DNA from: Paracoccaceae bacterium
GTDB lineage: Bacteria; Pseudomonadota; Alphaproteobacteria; Rhodobacterales; Rhodobacteraceae
Direction: 5' to 3'
Length of the DNA: 64,000 nt
Assembly: GCA_958296035.1 (NCBI GenBank)
Contig: OY282431.1
Span: forward strand, 2,402,037 to 2,466,036
How positions within the stretch are numbered: the stretch's first letter is position 1; each line of letters opens with the position of its first letter. The notes under the pieces are model-generated. The model searched no databases and was not told the origin of the DNA. It was given only the letters and a program-made list of their open reading frames with translations. The position numbers and the translations under genes were made by a program. Below, in pieces: positions 45,756 through 53,467 of this stretch.

Positions 45756-46520
45756 ATGAAAAAGACACCTGAATGGATCCAGTGGACAAGATCACTTGTG
45801 TTTGTGGTCCAGATGTACCTTGTCATGGCAGGCCTGGCGCTCCTGTTTGCGTTGCCTGCGGCCATGCACAGGCGATACGCGTTTGTTGCTATTCGTCTCT
45901 ACTGTCGGTGGATTCGCTGGAGTGCCGACCTACTCGTCGGGCTGAGGTCCGAGATACGCGGACAGGTTCCTACCGGTCCAGCGTTGATTTGTTCCAAGCA
46001 TCAGTCGTTCTTTGACATATTGATAATTTGCAGCGTGATTGATCGGCCGCGGTTTGTAATGAAGAAGCAGCTGAAGAACGTTCCGATCATTGGATACTAT
46101 GCGAGGATTATCGGCTGCATTGTGGTCGACCGAGGGCGAAAGTCGCTGGCAGTAAAGCAGATGATGCGACAGATTGACCGGAATGGCGACAGCAAGGGGC
46201 AGCTGGTCATCTTTCCGCAGGGCACACGTGTAAAACCCGGCGCCTCGGCTCCCTACAAGATCGGAGCAGCACTGCTTTACAACCGTCTAGAATGTCAGTG
46301 CATTCCGGCTGCCACCAATGTCGGGGTGTTCTGGCCAAGACGAGCGATAATGCGCCGTCAGGGCCTGGCCGTGGTCGAGTTTCTGGATCCTATTACATCG
46401 GGGCTCTTACAAAGGGACTTCATGGTTACTCTGGAATCAACAGTAGAATCACATTCGAACCGCCTGATGAAGGAAGCAGGACTCGGGCGTGGCCAGGTGG
46501 AGCGGACATTGCCAGGTTGA
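45756..46520 (+). CDS. plsC: 1-acyl-sn-glycerol-3-phosphate acyltransferase
   Basis: 254 residues. The acyltransferase motif HX4D is in CSKHQSFFDIL near residues 79-89, followed by KNVPIIGYYARIIGCIVVDRG (split here into KNVPIIGYY and VVDRGRKS) and FPQGTRVKPG near 152-161. An N-terminal membrane segment spans about residues 12-35. It acylates lysophosphatidate to phosphatidate at the inner membrane. ATG is 84 bases beyond the helicase stop, probably the end of this transcription unit. Confidence 0.9.
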   Translation: MKKTPEWIQWTRSLVFVVQMYLVMAGLALLFALPAAMHRRYAFVAIRLYCRWIRWSADLLVGLRSEIRGQVPTGPALICSKHQSFFDILIICSVIDRPRFVMKKQLKNVPIIGYYARIIGCIVVDRGRKSLAVKQMMRQIDRNGDSKGQLVIFPQGTRVKPGASAPYKIGAALLYNRLECQCIPAATNVGVFWPRRAIMRRQGLAVVEFLDPITSGLLQRDFMVTLESTVESHSNRLMKEAGLGRGQVERTLPG

Positions 46521-46792
46521 CTTGCCATAATACTCGGGGTTGGCCAGGGTCCGCAAAGGCTGATTCAAGAGCGATGTTTCTTGTTGTCATTGCCCGTGCC
46601 GCTGCCAGCCTCTACGAGACATGCCCGCTCCGGGAAAACTTGGGGGATGTAAATCATGACTGACTGCCGGACTTCAATACCTTGGATGACGATTCCTGAC
46701 GGATGGCCTTTCTCGATTGGCATCGGGCTTTGCTGCAGGACAATCTTAGGCGGCCGGCTTCAGGACCATGGATATCCATGACATGGCCCAGA

Positions 46793-46838
46793 GCCGGAAC
46801 CGTTCAGCAGCCCGTCACCGTTCTGAAGGCGTGGCAGA
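46793..46838 (+). repeat. Array border copy 1: fossil 3' end of a lost cassette gene
   Basis: Read in frame, this encodes EPEPFSSPSPF and TGA, then GGCGTGGC. The end of AAA ATPase 2 reads DPEPDSRPSPF, TGA, then the same GGCGTGGC. The DNA matches border 4 (50615-50657) over about 43 bases with few mismatches. It is therefore the remnant tail of another gene of the array, or one of a pair of direct repeats that flank the whole 3.8-kb module. Confidence 0.65.
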
Positions 46839-46955
46839 GTGCCATCTCGGCGACCGCTCGCGCGGGCTGAAGATCACCCGGCTCACCAACATTGTCGCCG
46901 GCCAGAAGGTGTGCATCGGCGAGTATTGCATGCTCTCTCCTGCCCGGAGTGCAAC

Positions 46956-46985
46956 TTGACTGCATGGCCGCCAGTCATGCTGTAT
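46956..46985 (+). promoter_or_regulatory. Possible promoter of the Fic/AAA array with a dyad in the spacer
   Basis: TTGACT (46956-46961) and CTGTAT (46980-46985) are 18 bases apart. Between them GCATG (46962-46966) and CATGC (46976-46980) form a dyad. It lies 30 bases upstream of the Fic start. Weak consensus; offered as a candidate only. Confidence 0.3.
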
Positions 46986-47014
46986 GATGGCCGATGGTCC
47001 ATGAACGGATTTGA

Positions 47015-48040
47015 ATGATGAATGGCCACAGCATCCCACAGGCCGACAAGCCGATTGGTTCCATCTGGCGACGTGTGCGCGATCTCGACCCGGCCCTCTA
47101 TGGATTGCGGCACAACGGAGCCCGGAAGGCAGCGGCAAGGTGGCAGGTGGTCCGGGCCCGGCTTGAGGACCCGAAGATCGATCGAAGTGCCATGGATATC
47201 CGGCTCAGGGAGCAGAAGCGGGCCTTTGCCATCGAGACCGGCCAGATCGAGTGGCTCTATCTCCTGCGACGGGGCGTGACTGAAACCCTGATCACCGAAG
47301 GCTTCGAGGGTGTGCGAGGCGCGCATTCTGCGATTGCCATCGGCGACGACACGCTGAAGGGGTTGCTCACTGACCAGGAGGCAGCCCTCGAGATGCTGTT
47401 CGCCCATGTCGGGGATGAACGACCACTCACCGGCTCGGCGATCAGGGAATGGCACGCGCTGCTAACCCGTCACCAGGCCACTGCCTCCGGGATTGATCCA
47501 TTCGGCAACCGGATCGAGGTCCCGCTCCGCAAGGGTCAATACAAGATCCGGCCCAACAACCCCCGCCGGGCGGATGGCTTTGTCCATGAACACTGCCCGC
47601 CCGGGCAGGTCGAGAGCGAGATGGAGCGGTTTCTCTCCTTCCATGAGGGCCACCGGGGTCTGGATCTGGCACCGGAGCTGGAGGCGGCCTGGCTGCATCA
47701 TGAATTCGTGCGTATCCATCCGTTCCAGGACGGCAATGGCCGGGTCTCCCGTCTGCTGATGGCCTGGGCCTATGCCAAAGCGGGCGAGTTTCCGCCAATC
47801 ATAAGAGCCGATGAAAAGCCCGGATATATCACCCGCCTTGAACTGGCGGACGGGGGCGACTTCCCGGTCTTCGTGGAATATCTGGGTGACTTGGCAATGC
47901 TGCGTTCAAACGACGCCTCGGCGCGGGCTGAACTCATCCTGCGTGGCCGAAGCCATTATCGGCACGGTAATGGCGGGGTCACGTCGAGCGGCCACTACCA
48001 GCCGCCGGAGCCCGATAGCGCGCCGTCACCGGGGTTCTGA
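47015..48040 (+). CDS. Fic-domain protein (putative AMP-transferase)
   Basis: 341 residues. The Fic core HPFQDGNGRVSR at residues 235-246 has the catalytic His and the phosphate-binding GNGR. The flap region (GQYKIRPNNPRRADGFVHEHCPP) precedes it. An N-terminal segment AIETGQIEW near residues 72-80 could be the inhibitory (S/T)xxxE helix of class II Fic proteins, with Trp where Gly or Asn is usual. Such enzymes add AMP, or rarely UMP or phosphate, to a hydroxyl on a target protein. The last residues, PPEPDSAPSPGF, match the tails of the two following ATPases although the proteins are otherwise unrelated. First gene of the array. Confidence 0.9.
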   Translation: MMNGHSIPQADKPIGSIWRRVRDLDPALYGLRHNGARKAAARWQVVRARLEDPKIDRSAMDIRLREQKRAFAIETGQIEWLYLLRRGVTETLITEGFEGVRGAHSAIAIGDDTLKGLLTDQEAALEMLFAHVGDERPLTGSAIREWHALLTRHQATASGIDPFGNRIEVPLRKGQYKIRPNNPRRADGFVHEHCPPGQVESEMERFLSFHEGHRGLDLAPELEAAWLHHEFVRIHPFQDGNGRVSRLLMAWAYAKAGEFPPIIRADEKPGYITRLELADGGDFPVFVEYLGDLAMLRSNDASARAELILRGRSHYRHGNGGVTSSGHYQPPEPDSAPSPGF

Positions 48041-48105
48041 GCGGCAGAGACCGGAACGGAGAGAGGTCATGACAATCGATATCGAAGGCCTGCGGGAATT
48101 CATCG
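48011..48105 (+). repeat. Array border copy 2 (Fic end, linker, AAA 1 start)
   Basis: Runs from CCCGATAGC in the Fic tail through GTCACCGGGGTTCTGA, the linker GCGGCAGAGACC and the ribosome binding site CGGAGAGAGG to the first 12 or so codons of AAA ATPase 1. It is nearly identical to 49311-49405, at a constant offset of 1300 bases. Confidence 0.8.
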
Positions 48106-49340
48106 AAGCCAGGGATCGCAGCTACCCGCCCTACTTTGCCGGACGAAAGGACGTCATCGCCGACATCAAGACTGTCTGCCGGACCATGTGGCAGCGCCAC
48201 ACGGCCGGAGCACCCCAGGACAAGGGCATGACCCGTATCATCCACGGGGCACCGGGTGCCGGCAAGACCTCGCTGCTCGGGCACCTTGAACGGCAATGGG
48301 GCGGGAGCCGGACGGGAACGCCGCCGAGACTGCTCAGGCTGGTGGAAGATACCGTGGTCAGTCATGCGGAGGCGTTCCACGAAGCCCTGATCAGGGTCGT
48401 CAGCCCGGAGCTGGCCGGAAAACTCTATGCACAGCCCGGATCCAGAGTGTCCGGGGGCGGCGTTCAGGTTCTGGGCACCGGTGGTCATATCAGTGTCCAG
48501 AGGGCTCCCCCGATGATACGGCCGCGCTCGCTGATGGATCTGAGTGGGCTGGTGGAGCGCTGGGATTCACCTGTTGTCGTCGCCATCGACGAGGCGCAGA
48601 ATATCGGGAGGATCAATGCCGCCGCCACTGCAGCAATACTGCAGGGGTTGCACAACAACCTCAACAATCTCCCGGTGATGCTGGTGCTGGCCGGCCTTGG
48701 CGACACCGTTGACCGGGCGATGGAACTCGGCCTGTCGCGGCCGGCCCAGGGAACCACCTGGACGCTCGGTTGCTTTGACGAGGCCGAGAGTGATGACCTG
48801 ATTGCCGGCTGGGGGCGGCATTTCGGCCTGCCGGACGGGGACTGGCGGAACACGATGAGAGGCATTGCCGAAGATTGCGACCACTGGCCGGTGCATGTGC
48901 AGAATGCACTCATGGCCCTGGCCGACGAGGTCGTGGCGGCTGATGGTCGCCTTGAGGATGTCCAGTCATCGGTGCTCCGGGCCCGGAGCAGGAAGCGACA
49001 GCTTGCCTACTACCGGCAACGCATGAGCCCAGAGATCGAGGGATCTGCATATCTGGTGGGTGCGATGATGCGGGATCTGGAACCTGCCAGGGGCGTGATC
49101 GGGGTAGACCGGCTGATCCGCCAGCACTGTATTGACGAGTCTGGATGGCGGTTGCCGGATGGCATGACTGTCAATGAATACTTCAATCACCTCATCCATC
49201 GGGGAGCTCTGCACAAGCATCTGGACACGGGCACTGTCGAGTGTCCGATACCGAGCTTCCGGGCCTGGCTGATCGAACAGGGGGAGCCGCCACACGAGAA
49301 TGACCCGGAACCCGATAGCAGGCCGTCACCGGGGTTCTGA
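48069..49340 (+). CDS. AAA-type ATPase 1 of the Fic array
   Basis: 423 residues. Starts MTIDIEGLREFIEARD and PPYFAGRKDVI, a common opening for ORC/STAND-like P-loop ATPases. Walker A is HGAPGAGKTS at 59-68, Walker B VVVAIDEAQNI at about 169-179, and the sensor-like VMLVLAGLGDT near 203. The region between Walker A and B (75-165) differs completely from AAA 2, while from residue 201 to the end the two are almost identical. The C-terminal third is probably a winged helix and partner-binding part. It ends with the shared tail DPEPDSRPSPGF. It could be called TniB-like, but no transposase partner is nearby. Function unknown; an energy-using switch or sensor for the Fic enzyme is an inference. Confidence 0.8.
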   Translation: MTIDIEGLREFIEARDRSYPPYFAGRKDVIADIKTVCRTMWQRHTAGAPQDKGMTRIIHGAPGAGKTSLLGHLERQWGGSRTGTPPRLLRLVEDTVVSHAEAFHEALIRVVSPELAGKLYAQPGSRVSGGGVQVLGTGGHISVQRAPPMIRPRSLMDLSGLVERWDSPVVVAIDEAQNIGRINAAATAAILQGLHNNLNNLPVMLVLAGLGDTVDRAMELGLSRPAQGTTWTLGCFDEAESDDLIAGWGRHFGLPDGDWRNTMRGIAEDCDHWPVHVQNALMALADEVVAADGRLEDVQSSVLRARSRKRQLAYYRQRMSPEIEGSAYLVGAMMRDLEPARGVIGVDRLIRQHCIDESGWRLPDGMTVNEYFNHLIHRGALHKHLDTGTVECPIPSFRAWLIEQGEPPHENDPEPDSRPSPGF

Positions 49341-49405
49341 GCGGCAGAGACCCGAACGGAGAGAGCGCATGACGATCGATATTGGAGGCCTGCGGACATT
49401 CATCG
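49311..49405 (+). repeat. Array border copy 3 (AAA 1 end, linker, AAA 2 start)
   Basis: Near-identical to border copy 2: same tail codons, same stop, same GCGGCAGAGACC linker and GGAGAGAG ribosome binding site, then ATGAC-ATCGATAT and GGCCTGCGG. Differences are scattered single bases. Confidence 0.8.
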
Positions 49406-50649
49406 CCAGTTCCGAGGGGGCAGATCCACCCATATTCGCCGGGCGCCAGGCGGAACTGTATGAACTGACCACCGCTGCCCGGAACACCTGGATGCTGGCC
49501 GGTGCAGGCGGCGGGGGCAGCCTGAGCAAGCGCACCCATATCATCCATGGTGCACCGGGTGCCGGCAAGAGCACACTCCTGCGTGAGCTTGGCCGGAGAC
49601 TGCACGCTGTTCCACCGGCAGCCGGGCAGCCGCGGCTGCTGTATACAAACAGCGCCGATTTCGAGATGGACACAAGCAAGTTCCTTGCCCGGATGGCGGC
49701 AATGGCCCGACTGGATGCCGATACCTGGCGGCAGCGGTTGCAACGCATTGCATCCCGCATGGGCGGCACACTCAATCTGGGTCTGATCAGCGCCAGTCTT
49801 GACCGGGACGGCTCGGCACAGGTGCCACCACGGACCATCGGCAATCTGCATGACAACCTGCCGCCGGACCGCTGGCAAGCACCGGTAGTGCTGGCCATTG
49901 ACGAGTTCCAGACCATCGGGAGCGATGATCAGGCCCCGGTTGCCAAGTTGCTGCTGTCCCTGCATGAAGCCAATTACGGCCTCCCGGTGATGCTGGTGCT
50001 GGCCGGCCTCGGCGACACCGTTGACCGGGCGATGGAACTCGGCCTTTCGCGGCTGGCACAGGGAACCGGCTGGACGCTCGGTTGCTTTGACGAGGCCGAG
50101 AGTGATGACCTGATTGCCGGCTGGGGCCGGCATTTCGGCCTGCCGGACGGGGACTGGCGGAACACGATGAGAGGCATTGCCGAAGACTGCGACCACTGGC
50201 CGGTGCATGTGCAGAATGCACTCATGGCCCTGGCCGACGAGGTTGTGGCGGCTGATGGAAAGCTTGAGGATGTCCAGTCATCGGTGGTCCGGGCCCGGAG
50301 CAGGAAGCGACAGCTTGCCTACTACCGGCAACGCATGAGCCCGGAGATCGAGGGATCTGCATATCTGGTGGGTGCGATGATGCGGGATCTGGAACCTGCC
50401 AGGGGCGTGATCGGGGTGGACCGGCTGATCCGCCAGCACTGTATTGACGAGTCTGGATGGCGGTTGCCGGATGGCATGACTGTCAATGACTTCACCCGTC
50501 ACCTCATCCATCGGGGAGCTCTGCACAAGCATCTGGACACGGGCACTGTCGAGTGTCCGATACCGAGCTTCCGGGCCTGGCTGATCGAACAGGGGGAGCC
50601 GCCACACGAGAATGACCCGGAACCCGATAGCAGGCCGTCACCGTTTTGA
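49369..50649 (+). CDS. AAA-type ATPase 2 of the Fic array
   Basis: 426 residues. Walker A HGAPGAGKST at 60-69, Walker B VVLAIDEFQTI, sensor VMLVLAGLGDT near 207. Start MTIDIGGLRTFI mirrors AAA 1. The sensor-like central part (FEMDTSKFLARMAAMARLD, LDADTWRQRLQRIAS) is unrelated to AAA 1, but DNA from 49981 to about 50643 matches 48669-49331 without gaps, with roughly 25 mismatches by eye, many clustered at one spot (NDFTRH against NEYFNH). The tail ends PDSRPSPF, lacking the Gly because the border changes there. The gene pair looks like a duplication in which one half was exchanged and the other homogenised. Confidence 0.8.
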   Translation: MTIDIGGLRTFIASSEGADPPIFAGRQAELYELTTAARNTWMLAGAGGGGSLSKRTHIIHGAPGAGKSTLLRELGRRLHAVPPAAGQPRLLYTNSADFEMDTSKFLARMAAMARLDADTWRQRLQRIASRMGGTLNLGLISASLDRDGSAQVPPRTIGNLHDNLPPDRWQAPVVLAIDEFQTIGSDDQAPVAKLLLSLHEANYGLPVMLVLAGLGDTVDRAMELGLSRLAQGTGWTLGCFDEAESDDLIAGWGRHFGLPDGDWRNTMRGIAEDCDHWPVHVQNALMALADEVVAADGKLEDVQSSVVRARSRKRQLAYYRQRMSPEIEGSAYLVGAMMRDLEPARGVIGVDRLIRQHCIDESGWRLPDGMTVNDFTRHLIHRGALHKHLDTGTVECPIPSFRAWLIEQGEPPHENDPEPDSRPSPF

Positions 50650-50657
50650 AGGCGTGG
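50615..50657 (+). repeat. Array border copy 4 (end of AAA 2)
   Basis: CCGGAACCCGATAGCAGG then CCGTCACCGTTTTGAAGG and CGTGGC. It matches border copy 1 in having GTT(C/T)TGAAGGCGTGGC instead of the GGGGTTCTGAGCGGC of the internal copies, so the two outer borders are alike and the two inner ones are alike. Confidence 0.65.
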
Positions 50658-50919
50658 CCGGGATGTTCCGAAAACAATCGCTTGTGATACAGCAAAAGTG
50701 ATTTTTCAGATTAATCCAATTTGGTGTGCAACGATTTGTCCCGCTTTGCGCCGACAACGCTGGAAGGTTGTGAAAGGCCTGCTGCGAAGCGATTGGGTCT
50801 GTCAATCCAGGTGCAAGCAGCACCCATGGGCGTGTCTTCTTAGCCGCTCCTTGTGATCTGACGGTTGCTGTCTTGCGCCGGTGGAGGCGATTGATCGGTC
50901 ATCGGCCTATGTGATCGGG

Positions 50920-51143
50920 ATGGAGTTCGAATGGGACAATGCCGAGGTCATTGCCTGTTGCCAGCACCGCGGCTTCGACAACGCCTGGGCCTTGAGCGCG
51001 TTCTTCAATCCTCAGTGGATCGTCAGGACAGACAAGGATCGCTACTGATTGACGTGGTCGACGGGCGAACCTACGTCGTCGTCCAAACGGTGCGGGGATG
51101 GCAATCTGCATCAATTCGACAGCTTATGGCAGAAAGGCCATAA
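50920..51143 (+). pseudogene. brnT: brnT toxin relic, frameshifted
   Basis: ATG 50920 opens MEFEWDNAEVIACCQHRGF and FFNPQWIVRTDKDR, then stops at 51051. The adjacent frame continues SLLIDVVDGRTYVVVQTVRG and SASIRQLMAERP before TAA at 51143. Joined, this is a BrnT-type RNase toxin (RelE fold). A lost base or so near 51040 broke it. No brnA antitoxin is recognisable downstream. Confidence 0.65.
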
Positions 51144-51169
51144 ACTGCTGGAAACCAATCCCCTACACC

Positions 51170-51484
51170 CTAAGCTCGACTTTGTACAATTCTTCGCTCA
51201 AGTCCAGGTCCGGAAGATGTCGGTATTGGCGAGTGATCGAGGGCTTCGTCAAGCGGGAGCACGAGGCCGCCCATGTCTCCGACATCGTTCCATCGGTTTT
51301 GCCACGACCAGCAATGGACACGCATCAGGTCGCCTGAGCCTGCCGGTCCGAGCCGGGCGATCGGCGCCTGCGTGGCGGTCAGGGTGAGCGTATAGCCGCC
51401 CCGTCTCCTGGTGACGGTCACGCCGCCGCCATTGTCTTCGTCAAAGGCTTCTATGCGCAGCAGAATGGGGTTAGGATCGGTCAT
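51170..51484 (-). CDS. Small hypothetical protein, partially duplicated nearby
   Basis: 104 residues starting MTDPNPILLRIEAFDEDNGG, with a regular strand pattern (VTVTRRRGGYTLTLTA) and an acidic-hydrophobic helix GDMGGLVLPLDEALDH. I do not recognise the family. Its last 55 or so codons recur in opposite orientation at 53271-53442, with synonymous and conservative changes, which suggests the sequence was once under selection as protein. It is antisense to nothing else and sits between the brnT relic and the broken transposase. Confidence 0.5.
   Translation of the reverse strand: MTDPNPILLRIEAFDEDNGGGVTVTRRRGGYTLTLTATQAPIARLGPAGSGDLMRVHCWSWQNRWNDVGDMGGLVLPLDEALDHSPIPTSSGPGLERRIVQSRA
51173..51340 (-). 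repeat. Inverted repeat arm A (3' end of the hypothetical gene)
   Basis: About 170 bases that recur, inverted and with scattered mismatches, at 53271-53442. The inner core, for example GGACATGGGCGGCCTCGTG-type sequence read on the gene strand, is almost unchanged. Confidence 0.75.
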
Positions 51485-51791
51485 GGCACGGTGATGTGTT
51501 CGGACGTGTGTCCTGGTGCCGCGGTTGCGGAATGCGTCATGTGGCATGCGCCGGCCCCTGTTGCAAGCCCGGTATCATGCCCCTGTTGACATCCTAGCGT
51601 GAGGCTTCCATGGCTTGGGCTCTCTGGCAAGGGGAGCGGACCATGGGATATTTCGGATCGAAGGCGACCGCCGGCCTGTGTCAGGCGCAAGGCCGCCAAC
51701 TGGGGCCGCCTTTACCAGGCCATGCCGGCCGGCGAAAGGCTGGCCGTGCTGGCCGCCATCATGGCCGTCGAAGCCGAAGCGCGGTGACGTC

Positions 51792-53261
51792 ATGACCGCT
51801 GCACAGCAACACCCGAAGACGGTGGGTGATCCGGTTCCGGATGTCCTGCACATCTGGCCTGAGCCGTTTCGAGGCGTCTTCACGGACCCGACCTGGCGCC
51901 GCGTTCTCGTTCTGGTCATGGGGACCCTGCTGGCACCCGGCAAACGGACCGTGACCGCCTGCCTGCGCATCACCGGCCGGGCGATGTTCTCCAATTTTTC
52001 CGCCTGTCACCAGGTCCTCAACCGGGCCCGCTGGAACCCCCGCCAGCTGGCCAGACGGGTCGCCCGGCATGTGGTGGCACAACGGGTCGAAAAGGGGGAA
52101 CCCATCATCATCGGTCTCGATGACACCAGCGAGCGGCGCTGGGGGAAGCGCATCGGCGCCCGCGGCATTTACCGGGACATCTTGTCAAGACCAGCGGCCT
52201 GCGCTGGCTCAGCTTCATGCAGCCCGCGCCACTGCCCTGGCTGCCGGGCATCAAGGCCCTGCCGATCATGACCCTCCTGGCGCCGAAGCCGCAAAAGGGA
52301 GCGACAATGACGGACAATTAAATCAGTACCGAGACAGCAAAAGACCACCAAAAGTGGGGATCACTAACTTAGCAGAAACGAGGAATTATAACTTAGCATT
52401 GACAACTGGTTCCCGAAACGAGCCCTCATCTTCGTCGGTGACACCAGCTTACGGAACCCACCGGCTTGCCGACACAGCCATCGGTGTCAACGCCACCCTC
52501 ACCAGCCGGCTGCGGCTTGACGCCAGCCTGTATGACGCCCCCGAGCCGCGGCACCCGGGCCAGCTGGGCAGGCCACGGCAGAAAGGCAGGAAACGGCCCA
52601 GGCGGTACACACATCTCGACGACAACAACGCCAGCTGGACTGAAATCACGCCCCCGCTATGGTATGGCGGGCGGCAGGACAAGACCCTCGAATTCCGCTC
52701 CGGGCAGGTGATCCGGTATCGGACCGGCAACCGGGCCAAAGCCATCCGATGGACCCTGGTGCGGGACCCGGAAGGCCGCCGGGACCCGCAGGCCTTCTTC
52801 TGCACCAACCCCGACCTCGACCCGGCACAGATCATCGCCATCTTCGTGCGACGCTGGCAAATCGAGGTCACCGTCCAGGAAACAGGCGCCCATCCCGGCG
52901 TTGAAACCCGGCACCAGTGGCCCTCAGCCGCCATCGACCGCACCACCCCGGCACTCCTCGGCCTCTACAGCCTGATCTGCCTGTGGGCCGGCGATGTCCT
53001 CCCAGAGCCCCGCAATCCTGCGCCGCCGCCTGGTACCGGAAATCCAGTTCCACCTTCTCCGACGCCATCGCCGCCGTACGCACCCAACTGTGGTTGGCGG
53101 GCGGTTTCCAACCCTCTGCAGCAGACCGGAACGGGCAGAAACGCCCGCCGCCGCCACCTGCCGATAGAGCCGTCTGCAACCTTGTCACCGACTCTGACAG
53201 GCTCAAGGTGCCACCCGAACGGATCCAGCGCATGGTTGAAACACTATGTTTCGCGACATAA
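51792..53261 (+). pseudogene. IS701-like DDE transposase, interrupted and frameshifted
   Basis: The N-terminal part reads DVLHIWPEPFRGVFTDPTW, KRTVTACLRITGRA and IIIGLDDTSERRWGKRI with the first catalytic Asp, then RGIYRD. A small deletion removes the next motif and shifts frame (KTSGLRWLSFMQPAPLPWL). At 52318-52419 about 100 AT-richer bases replace the region before the second catalytic Asp (FVGDTS). The rest continues as LTSRLRLDASLYDAPEPR, LVRDPEGRRDPQAFFCTN, IIAIFVRRWQIEVTVQE, and after another frameshift near 53020 as AAWYRKSSSTFSDAI and AVRTQLWLAGGF. Clearly dead. Confidence 0.85.
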
Positions 53262-53270
53262 GCGTCCAAA

Positions 53271-53442
53271 ACCGGGTTCAGGTGACAGAATACGTCTCCA
53301 TTAAGGGTCCCGGCAAGGCCGATGGCAAGATGTCGAAGACATGGGCGGCCTCGTGCTCCCGCTTGAAGAAGCCCTCGATCACTCGCCAATACCGACACCT
53401 TCCGGACCTGGACTTGAGCGCAGAATTGTACATAGTCGAGCT
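53271..53442 (+). repeat. Inverted repeat arm B (truncated copy of the hypothetical gene)
   Basis: In one plus frame this reads DVEDMGGLVLPLEEALDH, PIPTPSGPGLERRIVHSRA, matching the C-terminus of the gene at 51170-51484. The 5' half of this copy is missing, cut by the end of the transposase at about 53261. Confidence 0.75.
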
Positions 53443-53467
53443 CAGGACGTTCAGGTAATCAAGCTCA

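Larger units (their letters stand above)
46521..47014. other. Gap between plsC and the Fic array, containing a fossil gene tail
   Basis: From 46521 to about 46780 I see nothing. At 46793-46838 is a copy of the array border (separate entry). 46840-47014 is GC-rich with a possible promoter. No intact gene is supported. Confidence 0.45.

Noticed and set aside
48069-50649. AAA ATPases as TniB of a Tn7/Tn5053-like transposon
   Set aside because: P-loop ATPase similarity exists, but no TniA, TnsA, TnsB or TniQ gene, and no transposon ends were seen.
51599-51787. Small open frame (62 codons) directly before the IS701-like transposase
   Set aside because: The C-terminal part looks helical, but there is no recognised family, and it is probably part of the element's leader or debris.
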